Source of the DNA: GCA-2748575 sp965222725
GTDB lineage: Bacteria > Pseudomonadota > Gammaproteobacteria > Pseudomonadales > Ketobacteraceae
Reading direction: 5' to 3'
DNA length: 64,000 nt
Assembly (NCBI GenBank): GCA_965222725.1
Contig: OZ244969.1
Location: 1,054,001 to 1,118,000, forward strand
The notes under the pieces were generated by a model. It made no database searches, had not been told where the DNA came from, and saw only the letters and a list, made by a program, of their open reading frames with translations. The position numbers and the translations under genes are program-made. Shown here one piece after another: positions 1 through 7,879 of the stretch (its first letter is position 1; every line of letters begins with the position of its first letter).

Positions 1-182
1 CTTTGTGGCCATTGTTGCAGCTTGCGCTCAACCAGGTAAAGACTGCCGCGGAAGGTGTCTTTAATGGGATCCTTCAGCAACCACAGGTTGATGCTTTTCA
101 TCGGGTTGTAGCTATTGGAAAAAAGCAGAAATAGCAGTGGAATAAAAACCAGCAGCCATACACGCAAGAATAATCTGATCAC
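1..182 (-). CDS. Sensor histidine kinase, N-terminal fragment (RstB-like)
   Basis: Partial gene: only the first 60 or so codons are inside the window and it continues past base 1. A GTG start at 180-182 opens a frame whose first residues form an N-terminal membrane helix (VWLLVFIPLLFLLF), followed by a periplasmic stretch with the pattern GSLYLVERKLQQWP. That resembles the beginning of RstB, where a SLYLMRSEL segment follows the first helix. It lies 54 bases downstream of the response regulator gene in the same direction, so the two form a two-component operon. The kinase core is outside the window, so the assignment rests on topology, context and this short similarity. Confidence 0.6.
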   Translation of the reverse strand, partial: MIRLFLRVWLLVFIPLLFLLFSNSYNPMKSINLWLLKDPIKDTFRGSLYLVERKLQQWPQ

Positions 183-236
183 AAGAAAAGTCTCTTATCC
201 GAAAACAACACCACTACGCGAACAGGCAACCTAGGG

Positions 237-977
237 TTACTCTTCGGGTAGGCAAAGCAGGTAACCCTTGCCACGGACTGTTTTAATGATTTGCGGTTCG
301 TTGGGATCGTCGTTCAGTTTGCGACGCAACCGGGAGATGCGCCGATCAATGGAACGGTCCAGGCCATCATAGTCGAACCCTCTCAGGCTTTGCACAATGG
401 TTTCGCGAGGTACGATAACGCCGGCTTCATCAAACAATAATTTTAACAGATCGAATTCTGCGGTAGATAAATGAACCGGCTGGCCGCGCAGTGTTACGGA
501 GCGTGCAACAGGATCAAGTTGCAGAAGGGAAACCGGATTTTCCAGGGTTTGTACCAGATCGGGCATAATCGCCGTACCGATTGAAGTATGGTTAGCTCTC
601 CTTAATAAGGCGCGAATACGCGACAGCAACAAGCGTGGTTTGATGGGCTTGATAACATAATCGTCGGCCCCCAGTTCAAGCCCCAGCATCTGATCCATGT
701 CTTCATCCAGTGCAGTGAGCATCAGAATGGGCCCCTGATAGTCAGCCCGAACCTGGCGGCATATCTCCATGCCCGACATACCAGGCAGCATCACATCCAG
801 AATCACCAGCGCGGGCTGCTGCTGCACGATCAGGGCAGCTGCCTCCAGCCCATCCCCTGTCACCGTGACTTCAAACCCGTTTTTTTCCAGGTACTCATGG
901 ATCAACGATGCCAGCTCAGCATCGTCTTCCACCAGAACCAAAGAGTAGTTATCGCCGTTCAGCGTGTAGTTATCCAT
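237..977 (-). CDS. OmpR/RstA-family response regulator
   Basis: DNA-binding response regulator of 246 residues. The receiver domain (about residues 12-125) has the acidic pair D18-D19, phospho-acceptor D61 in VILDVMLPGMSG, a Thr in MLTALDED and the Lys of DDYVIKPIKP. A winged-helix Trans_reg_C domain follows (about 145-243), ending in TVRGKGYLL. I chose the ATG at 975-977 (MDNYTLNG) because the reading frame upstream adds 44 residues with no receiver homology. Length and the downstream kinase fragment fit the RstA type. It would act in the cytoplasm, binding promoters when phosphorylated. The target genes are not visible here; the divergent lipoprotein gene is a candidate. Confidence 0.88.
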   Translation of the reverse strand: MDNYTLNGDNYSLVLVEDDAELASLIHEYLEKNGFEVTVTGDGLEAAALIVQQQPALVILDVMLPGMSGMEICRQVRADYQGPILMLTALDEDMDQMLGLELGADDYVIKPIKPRLLLSRIRALLRRANHTSIGTAIMPDLVQTLENPVSLLQLDPVARSVTLRGQPVHLSTAEFDLLKLLFDEAGVIVPRETIVQSLRGFDYDGLDRSIDRRISRLRRKLNDDPNEPQIIKTVRGKGYLLCLPEE

Positions 978-1135
978 TCCGCAAATACTGCCAGAAGTCA
1001 GAGGAATATTCCTGTATTGGATTGTGACAGTTTTAGACAGGGCACCAGATGCATCCCCCATAAGGTAGATAGGCGAACCGGGTGCTATCTGCCATAGTAA
1101 AACGCTCAATAACCTGATTAACAGAGTGTAACTCT

Positions 1136-2404
1136 ATGAATAAGATCACTATTTTTAATAGATCGTTCAGATCTGTTCTGGTGTTGGCCATGGTTTGGTT
1201 GTTCTCCGGATGTGGTGGAGACAACGTGCCTTTATCCATTCTGGAATGGCGCGAATCCCCGGGAGACATCCGCTGGATAGAGCATGTGTCGGATGGTGAG
1301 TTCTATATGATGACCTACAAGCGCGAGTCTCTGGGGGAACAGCGCCGGTTATACACATTGTCGCGTTATCTGGATCAGGAATTGGTGTGGAGTGTGGAAT
1401 CAGCCTTCCCTTCCGATCGTATTGTTCAGGTGGTAATGGGGGCTGCCAATGATGCGGAGCGCTTGATAGCCGTGCAGTACCGGTCGGGTATCAATGTACA
1501 GGTACAGACGTATAATGAGTCGGGCGAACCCCAGGCGAATGTTAGTTATCAGACCGCCAATAATACGAAGCTTATCATTGATGATTCAGGTAGCTCGCTG
1601 TTCTCGCAGGAAACCAGCGATGATGCCGTTGTGGTATGGGAACTGGTTGGCAATGAATTTCTGGAACGTTGGCAATTTACCGGAACCCATACCTGGTCGC
1701 GTTTACTGGCCGTATCCAATGGCTGGATATTTCGACCCACGGGTACCCAGGTCATGTTGCTAAATAATCAGTGGGAAACCCTTTGGTCTTATGAAACCCC
1801 CGCCGAGCACTATTTTTATGAGGTATTTGCGTCTGATACCGATGTTATTTTTGGCGTGAAGGAACCCGAGCCGGCTCTGTATTTTATCAATCGTGGTACC
1901 GGTAATGCTACGCAGGTAGCGTTAGACAGTTTTTATAAATTGTTAACACTGGATGAAGCCGGGCTCCCTTTGTTGCAAGCAACCATTCAGGATAACAGCC
2001 TTAAAAAAATAGATAGCCTGGGTAACCTGGTATTTGAAAGCGCCACCTTATATGACTATAACGATGTGCAAACCGTTCACGTTATGCCATCCGGTCAGGT
2101 TTATGTTTTAAGCCAGTTTATTGAAAATTACTACAGTGGTAATTCTTACGTGACGGAATACACGCCACGCATTGATGTACTGGGCGCTGATGGTTCGTTG
2201 ATAAACAGTTATACGGCGCTTGCTGATCGGTCTTCTACGGTTATTGGCTGTGCTGAATGGTGTACGGTGACAACCCTACAGGAAGGCTATCGCATTACCA
2301 AAATGTTTAAAGATGTGGATGATGATATCTATGTGTATGGGGTTCAGCCCAGGGAGTTCTATGGCAAGGTCGATCTGACGAAGTTCGATGTGCCAGAGAT
2401 GTGA
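1136..2404 (+). CDS. Predicted lipoprotein, beta-propeller-like, unknown function
   Basis: Protein of 422 residues with a lipoprotein signal: positively charged start, hydrophobic core (VLVLAMVWLF) and lipobox LFSGC, Cys about residue 26, followed by GGD. The residue after Cys is Gly, so outer-membrane sorting is likely. The rest has recurring short strands with Trp and Tyr (for example ELVWSVES, EFLERWQF, WETLWSYE), which suggests a WD/PQQ-like propeller, but I recognise no family motif. It is transcribed away from the response regulator gene across 158 bases. A small perfect inverted repeat, AGAGT-GTA-ACTCT (1123-1135), lies directly before the ATG and could occlude ribosome binding. Function unknown. 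Confidence 0.7.
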   Translation: MNKITIFNRSFRSVLVLAMVWLFSGCGGDNVPLSILEWRESPGDIRWIEHVSDGEFYMMTYKRESLGEQRRLYTLSRYLDQELVWSVESAFPSDRIVQVVMGAANDAERLIAVQYRSGINVQVQTYNESGEPQANVSYQTANNTKLIIDDSGSSLFSQETSDDAVVVWELVGNEFLERWQFTGTHTWSRLLAVSNGWIFRPTGTQVMLLNNQWETLWSYETPAEHYFYEVFASDTDVIFGVKEPEPALYFINRGTGNATQVALDSFYKLLTLDEAGLPLLQATIQDNSLKKIDSLGNLVFESATLYDYNDVQTVHVMPSGQVYVLSQFIENYYSGNSYVTEYTPRIDVLGADGSLINSYTALADRSSTVIGCAEWCTVTTLQEGYRITKMFKDVDDDIYVYGVQPREFYGKVDLTKFDVPEM

Positions 2405-2748
2405 TAGACAGATCTTTTGCTGCTAAAAAATGTATCTGTCCATTAAATTAATCTTGTAATCCAAGGTAAGTCATCGTCGGAGACAAAGGTCTCCCCTCCT
2501 GAGTCTCTCGGCGATGCAGCAACACAATAGCCTTTCTATAGTAGCTATTAGATCTATAAGTTCGCGTTACCAGGGGCCTTCTTTCTCCCTGGTTTGATCA
2601 CACGATTATTGCCGCCAGTGAATTGAATTTCAAAATGCGGTACTATTTTTAACTGAGCCGTAGGCTCTGCTATTGATGAACTAAACATTATTGGTTTCCC
2701 CTGATGGTGCTTTCAGGCACTACCTGATTTCTTTTCAAGGCAGTATTC
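2405..2748. other. Intergenic region with several hairpins, possible structured leader
   Basis: No gene in these 344 bases. Complementary segments visible by eye: GACAGAT (2407-2413) with ATCTGTC (2434-2440); CATCG (2473-2477) with CGATG (2511-2515), enclosing GGAGAC-AAAG-GTCTCC (2479-2494); AATAGC (2526-2531) with GCTATT (2554-2559); CCAGGG (2570-2575) with CCCTGG (2587-2592); and GAGCC-GTA-GGCTC (2655-2667). The density of stems suggests a structured 5' leader for the exporter gene or a small RNA. I could not match it to a known riboswitch. Confidence 0.4.
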
Positions 2749-5046
2749 ATGATCACAACCCTGTCCTCGTTGCTTGTGAACCGGCGCGGTACGTTCCTGG
2801 TGATCAGCCTTGTTCTCTCTGTCTTGTTGGTTGCTGGTGCCAAGAACCTGTATTTTGAAAGCGACTACAGGATCTTTTTTGCTGAAGATAACGAACAGCT
2901 GCTGGCCCATGAATATATAAAGTCCACATACACTAAATCAGACAATCTGATGATTGTCATCGCGCCGCCGCAAGGTACTGTTTTCACCAATCAGACGCTT
3001 GCATTGCTTCGGGATATTACCCAGGAAGCATGGAAAACCCCTTACAGCATTCGCGTTGATTCAATTACCAATTTCCAACACAGTTATGCAGTGGGTGATG
3101 AGCTTTATGTAGAAGATCTGGTGCCTGATCAAGCGACTTTTACGCCATCAGAACTTGAGCGGATTCACACCCTCGCCACCCGGGAAAAGCAACTGGTACA
3201 CCGGCTGATTTCGCCTGATGGCCGGGTAACAGCCATTAATATTTCCCTGGAAGTGCCCGAGACTCCAGATTCAGCTAAACGAGAAGCGTTTCCGGCCGTA
3301 GTGGATTATGGCAACGAGCTGCGCGACAGGATTCTTGCCAGCCACCCGGATTACAGTGTTCATCTCATGGGTGTGCCCGTGGTTAACCAAAGCTTTCAGC
3401 GATCTTCCAAGCGTGATGTGTCTACTTTGATTCCGCTGATGTACCTGATTATTGTCGTATTGCTCGGTGTGCTGCTGCGATCTGTGGGTGCCATTGTTGC
3501 GGTAGTGACCGTGATTGCGCTGGCGACAGTGGCAACAGTGGGAACGCAGGGTTGGCTGGGTATTGCGCTCAATCAGGTAAATATCATGGCGCCGATCATT
3601 GTGCTTACCATTGCGGTTTGTGATGCGGTGCATGTGCTGAATAACTATACCCGGGAGCTGGCTTTAACCGGTGACAAAACGGCAGCCATGGAACACAGCC
3701 TGTTAATCAACCTTCAGCCGGTGCTGTTAACCAGTATCACCACTGCAGTAGGATTTCTCACGTTGAATTTTGCCGAGTCACCGCCTTTCCGCGAGTTGGG
3801 AACTATCTGTGCGATCGGGGTTATGCTGGCCATGATATTCAGCCTTACCGTGCTACCCGCCGTCACTTTATTCCTTGTTCGTTCCGCAAAACCTGGCGCA
3901 GCCGGTCTATCAGGCAAGTTTCCGGCCGAGGCGATGGCAAATTTTATCAGCCGGTATCACCTGAGGATAATCGTTATATCGGTGGTTGTTGTTGGGGCGT
4001 TGGTCAGTCAGGCACCGCAAAACCGGATCCATGATGACAGTGTCTCCTATTTCAAGAAAGGTGTGCCTTATCGCGATGCTGCCGATTTTCATGGCCAATA
4101 CCTGGGAGGAAACGAAAGCATTTTTCACTCTCTCAGTTGTGGCCGGCCCGGCTGTGTCAATGATCCAGCCTTTCTTGAAAAGGTAGACCGCTTTGCCCAG
4201 TGGTATCGGGAACAGCCCGACATCCGTTTTGTCGATAGTTATGTTGAGGTGATCAAGCGCCTGAACAAGAACCTTAATCAGGGCCAGGAGGTTGAGTATC
4301 GTATTCCGGATGATCGTGCGTTGGCTGCCCAGTACCAATTGCTCTACGAACTGTCATTGCCTTACGGGTTAGACCTGAACAATCAGGTGAATTTTGATAA
4401 GTCTGCACTCAGGGTGATGGCAACACTGACTTCTCAGGATTCTGCCTATATTCTGGAGGTTGAGGAGAAAGCGGCAGCCTGGTTAGAGACCAATGCGCCG
4501 GAAATCGACGCAACCCGGGGTTCATCCGTACCGCTCATGTTCCGCCATATTGGTTACAAGAATATCCATAGCATGATTGATGGTTCGGTACTGGCGCTTA
4601 TCGGTGTAACGCTGACGCTGTTGCTGTCTTTAAAGTCGCTGAAGTTTGGCTTACTGAGCTTGATTCCCAATGCTTTCCCGGCGGCCATGGCCTTTGGTAT
4701 CTGGGCCATGGTGGTTGGTGATGTGAATTTGTCTGTAGCAGTGGTGTTCAGTGTCACGCTCGGCATTGTGGTGGATGACACGGTCCATTTTCTGAGTAAA
4801 TACCTTCGGGCGCGACGCGAACTTGGCATGAATCCCAAAGCGGCAATTCACTACACCCTGGACAAGGTAGGTAGTGCACTTCTGATGACGACGCTAGTGC
4901 TTTCCGCCGGGTTTGGCTTGTTGATGCTATCAGCGTTTAACGTCAACGCCTATATGGGCGCCATGACCAGCCTGACCATTGTCATTGCGCTGGTGTTTGA
5001 TCTGATGTTTTTTCCGGCGCTGCTACTGGTGCTGGATAAGGATTGA
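2749..5046 (+). CDS. MMPL/RND-superfamily exporter
   Basis: Inner-membrane transporter of 765 residues with the duplicated RND/MMPL plan: an N-terminal helix (about 12-30), a first periplasmic domain, a helix bundle (about 205-370), a further helix near 405, a second periplasmic domain, and a second bundle (about 635-760). The repeated acidic segments in the bundles, VCDAVHVLNNY and VVDDTVHFLSKY, are the expected proton-relay region of predicted exporters of this superfamily. An RBS-like AAGG sits 8 bases before the ATG. At 765 residues it matches the short MMPL-type (lipid or hydrophobic cargo), not the roughly 1,000-residue drug pumps, and no membrane-fusion partner is adjacent. The next gene encodes an acyltransferase-Coq4 fusion, which suggests export of an acylated or lipid-like product; that link is inferred. 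Confidence 0.85.
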   Translation: MITTLSSLLVNRRGTFLVISLVLSVLLVAGAKNLYFESDYRIFFAEDNEQLLAHEYIKSTYTKSDNLMIVIAPPQGTVFTNQTLALLRDITQEAWKTPYSIRVDSITNFQHSYAVGDELYVEDLVPDQATFTPSELERIHTLATREKQLVHRLISPDGRVTAINISLEVPETPDSAKREAFPAVVDYGNELRDRILASHPDYSVHLMGVPVVNQSFQRSSKRDVSTLIPLMYLIIVVLLGVLLRSVGAIVAVVTVIALATVATVGTQGWLGIALNQVNIMAPIIVLTIAVCDAVHVLNNYTRELALTGDKTAAMEHSLLINLQPVLLTSITTAVGFLTLNFAESPPFRELGTICAIGVMLAMIFSLTVLPAVTLFLVRSAKPGAAGLSGKFPAEAMANFISRYHLRIIVISVVVVGALVSQAPQNRIHDDSVSYFKKGVPYRDAADFHGQYLGGNESIFHSLSCGRPGCVNDPAFLEKVDRFAQWYREQPDIRFVDSYVEVIKRLNKNLNQGQEVEYRIPDDRALAAQYQLLYELSLPYGLDLNNQVNFDKSALRVMATLTSQDSAYILEVEEKAAAWLETNAPEIDATRGSSVPLMFRHIGYKNIHSMIDGSVLALIGVTLTLLLSLKSLKFGLLSLIPNAFPAAMAFGIWAMVVGDVNLSVAVVFSVTLGIVVDDTVHFLSKYLRARRELGMNPKAAIHYTLDKVGSALLMTTLVLSAGFGLLMLSAFNVNAYMGAMTSLTIVIALVFDLMFFPALLLVLDKD

Positions 5047-5222
5047 ATGCCAGCGGGTATTTTCCCGTTGTTACAATATTTAATTAGGTTGCTTTTTGTA
5101 CCTGCCTGATTGGATTACCCACTAGGCTGGGGCATAATAGTTCGGCTTTTGAGCAGTTCAATAATTCTAAAAATAGTCTTGTAAATTATATGGATTACGG
5201 GCCCCGAGTCCGGGGAAATTGT

Positions 5223-6950
5223 ATGAATGTACTGATGATGCCTGGGATAGACGCTTTGGATTCCCGGGCTAACCGTTTGTTATGCCTTGAGATTCCAGAG
5301 GCCGTTCAGTGCCTGAGGCAGACTCAGAAAATACTCGATGATATCGGCTATGACATGGATGTTTTCGAGGTGATGCGTGCTGAACCCAGGGCGGAATTCA
5401 GTTGGTATCACCAGATGATGATCTGCAGCTTCAGTGTTCAGATAGGCCTGTTCCGGCGTTTTGAAAAGACCCGCCGCAAGATCGACGCCGTGTTTTCCAT
5501 GTCGCTTGGCGATATTCCCCGTTGCGTTTGTGTTGACGCAGCCAGCTATGAAAGCGCTCTTGTCGGGCTGGTGCGTTACCTGCGCCTTACCGACAGCCTG
5601 GTGGATGTGGGGAACACGCTGCAGGTTATCCTGCCCCGACCTTACGAAAAAATGAAACACCTGCTGAAGCTGGAACAATACAACGTCGAAATCAGCGTTG
5701 ATCAAAGTGACTACTTTTTTCTGCTGGCGGGCCGGGTGGAAGATATTGAGCGCTGGGATCGTGAGGTGGGTTCGCAGCATAAGATTACAGTCCGCCGTCC
5801 TTTTTCTGTTCGCCTTGCGTTACATCACCCGCTAATGGATCCGGTATTTGAGGGATTGCACGATCATATTCATGAGTCGGCGCATTATGAGCGGATGAAG
5901 TATCCGGTGTTTTCTACCGTGCTGGGTAAATATATCGAAAACCGCGGAGAGTTGATCGAAGATATCGAACGCACGATCAGGTCTACGGTGAAATTCAAGG
6001 ATTCGGTTAATAGCATTCTGCAGAAGCATAAAACCGTTAACTTCATCAATATCGGTCCCGCACCTACCATGCTGTTGTTTCTGGACTATTGCTACCTGAA
6101 GGGTAATTACACGACTGAGGATTTTTTTGTACAAACAGTGCAGTCACTGGGATTAGAGAAGCCACCAGTTCCCTTAAAAAAGCGAATGGAGCGCAAACTC
6201 AAATCAACGGTTTTTAAAATCAACAAGCATGTCGAAGGACCGGGGTTGAACCAAATGACATTTTTATCGAACACCTGGAAAATACTGAAAGGTATTTTTC
6301 TTGCACTCAGGGTATTGCTTCGTCCCAATGGCGGTATCTTTGCTCTGATAGAGTTGGGGAACGTTATCGAAGATATCAGGGCTTCATCGCTGGCCGCGGA
6401 AATCATTATGAAAGACCCGGAAGCCAAAAAATTGATAGATGAAAGATATTCCAGAGGGTTGCCGGACATAGCAACCTTGGGAACCTATTCGGATGGCTCG
6501 CTGGGCAAGGAGCTGCATCTGCACCTGACCAGGCTTGATTCCATGCATTACCCGGTTCCACTGCAGCCGGGCTATTCTGCACAGATTTATATCCGTGAAC
6601 GCCGGCGGGAAATTCATGATCTGTTGCACGTGGTGACCGGATACGACACTACCTATAAAAATGAAGCCTGCCTGAATGCCTTCATCGCCTCCCAAGGCCC
6701 TATGCCTATTTGTATCTTGATACCCATCGGTGTGATGCTCAGATATATTTTCAAGTTTCCGGCAAAACTGGATGAGCTTTGCAGCGCGCTGGCAGCAGCC
6801 TGGCAGAGGGGCAAAGCTGCGAATTCAATCTTCAGTATCCGCTGGGAAGAATATCTGGACCGGCCGTTGGAAGAAGCCCGTGCCGCTTTGTTTGTTACAG
6901 AACCCCAACAGGCGAATGACGAAATACCCCGAATGACAGCAATCCAATGA
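5223..6950 (+). CDS. Acyltransferase (FabD-like) fused to a Coq4-like domain
   Basis: A 575-residue two-domain protein. Residues about 1-290 follow the malonyl-CoA/ACP acyltransferase plan: MPGID near the start, a nucleophile elbow FSMSLGD with S94 where FabD has GHSLGE, an LHHPLM segment (H201/H202) matching the catalytic-His region SHCALM, and INIGPAP near the domain end. Residues about 400-560 resemble Coq4: S-LG at the start, RRREIHDLLHVVTGY, and the exact metal-site spacing HDxxHx11E with H465, D466, H469 and E481. I chose the ATG at 5223 over the one at 5190 because GGGGA lies 7 bases before it. Coq4 proteins support quinone assembly, and AT domains load acyl groups on carriers. What the fusion does is unknown. 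Confidence 0.8.
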   Translation: MNVLMMPGIDALDSRANRLLCLEIPEAVQCLRQTQKILDDIGYDMDVFEVMRAEPRAEFSWYHQMMICSFSVQIGLFRRFEKTRRKIDAVFSMSLGDIPRCVCVDAASYESALVGLVRYLRLTDSLVDVGNTLQVILPRPYEKMKHLLKLEQYNVEISVDQSDYFFLLAGRVEDIERWDREVGSQHKITVRRPFSVRLALHHPLMDPVFEGLHDHIHESAHYERMKYPVFSTVLGKYIENRGELIEDIERTIRSTVKFKDSVNSILQKHKTVNFINIGPAPTMLLFLDYCYLKGNYTTEDFFVQTVQSLGLEKPPVPLKKRMERKLKSTVFKINKHVEGPGLNQMTFLSNTWKILKGIFLALRVLLRPNGGIFALIELGNVIEDIRASSLAAEIIMKDPEAKKLIDERYSRGLPDIATLGTYSDGSLGKELHLHLTRLDSMHYPVPLQPGYSAQIYIRERRREIHDLLHVVTGYDTTYKNEACLNAFIASQGPMPICILIPIGVMLRYIFKFPAKLDELCSALAAAWQRGKAANSIFSIRWEEYLDRPLEEARAALFVTEPQQANDEIPRMTAIQ

Positions 6951-7150
6951 ATATAATCCCTGCGCTACCCATCTCGATTCATTCCCTGACTCTGTTCGTT
7001 ATAGCGTTCTTCATCATCGTATCCCGCCTTTCTTATGTCGAAAGTGTGAAGCCGACCTCCTCACAACCCCGTATTGGTGGCATTTACCTGCAAACGGTTC
7101 TTAACCAGGAAAGAGGCGGTTTCTATGATGCCTCCTACCCGCGGTCCTGA
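6947..7150 (+). CDS. Possible small membrane protein
   Basis: Short 67-codon frame whose ATG overlaps the stop of the preceding gene (ATGA), an arrangement typical of translational coupling. The N-terminal third contains one strongly hydrophobic segment (LTLFVIAFFIIV) and the rest is hydrophilic with GGFYDASYPRS at the end. I recognise no family. No separate Shine-Dalgarno is evident. It could equally be chance open frame in the 390-base interval before the next operon, which otherwise shows no gene. Confidence 0.3.
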   Translation: MNIIPALPISIHSLTLFVIAFFIIVSRLSYVESVKPTSSQPRIGGIYLQTVLNQERGGFYDASYPRS

Positions 7151-7336
7151 CCGACTAACTTGCCATCGGATGCCATAAAAGCAGGAGTGATCGTCAATAA
7201 AAGCGAACAATCTGACTAAGAATTGACCTTGCCGGGCGCCATCTCAAAGCCACGGCCAGATTAGGCTTGAACAGGCAAAATCCCCACAGGCATCTACACT
7301 TAAGAGGCATTCCTGTATCCGTGCCAGAACAAGATT

Positions 7337-7873
7337 ATGCCTGTAAAGTACCTGCCAGTATTGCTCGCGTTCCTTACCCTGGGTTTGGGGGCTACCCATG
7401 CCTACGGCTCCATGGCGGAAGAAGTGGAGCTGCTCAGCAAATCAATCAAATACATCAAAGGTATAGAGTCCGGTGGTGAGGGCCTGACCATTGGTGTGGT
7501 CTATTCCAAAGGGTCCGCTGCTTCTCTGGAGCAGGCTGAGCTGTTTGTGCGGGAGCTGAGTGCCTCGGACAGCGCAAAGACATTCGGTCTGACACCTGAA
7601 CTGATTGCTGTGGAGGATCTGGAAAAGGCTCCCGACCTTCAGCTGGCGTATGTCTCCAGTCACCTTAACAAACATTTTGGCAGAATTTACCAATATGCCA
7701 GAGAGCATAAGATTTTTACGGTCAGCACCGACAAGTCCTGTGTGGAAACACGCTGCTGTATCCTGTCATTTGATGGTTCTGCAGGTCTTAATATTTTTCT
7801 GAACCAGAGTAACTTGCGAGCATTGGGGTTCGGTATCAATGCTGCCTTCAAGTTCATGGTCCGGCGGGTATAG
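7337..7873 (+). CDS. YfiR/DUF4154-like periplasmic protein
   Basis: Secreted 178-residue protein with a signal peptide (MPVKYLPVLLAFLTLGLGATHA). The body contains TIGVVYSKGS, an early strand like the GVV/GIL start of DUF4154 proteins, a Cys cluster (C135, C140, C141) and a C-terminal ILSFDGSAGLNIFLNQSNLR stretch that parallels the I-F-E-I-N-L-A-A-R pattern ending YfiR-type proteins. YfiR is a periplasmic repressor of a membrane signalling enzyme. Here the gene precedes a TonB-dependent receptor (6-base gap) and a hybrid histidine kinase, so a periplasmic partner role in that signalling module is plausible. The stop TAG overlaps the Shine-Dalgarno of the receptor gene, indicating coupling. Family placement is by pattern only. 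Confidence 0.7.
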   Translation: MPVKYLPVLLAFLTLGLGATHAYGSMAEEVELLSKSIKYIKGIESGGEGLTIGVVYSKGSAASLEQAELFVRELSASDSAKTFGLTPELIAVEDLEKAPDLQLAYVSSHLNKHFGRIYQYAREHKIFTVSTDKSCVETRCCILSFDGSAGLNIFLNQSNLRALGFGINAAFKFMVRRV

Positions 7874-7879
7874 GAGCTG

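Noticed and set aside
2461..2560. Cyclic di-GMP or glycine riboswitch
   Set aside because: Conserved segments of those riboswitches are missing; only generic hairpins are visible.
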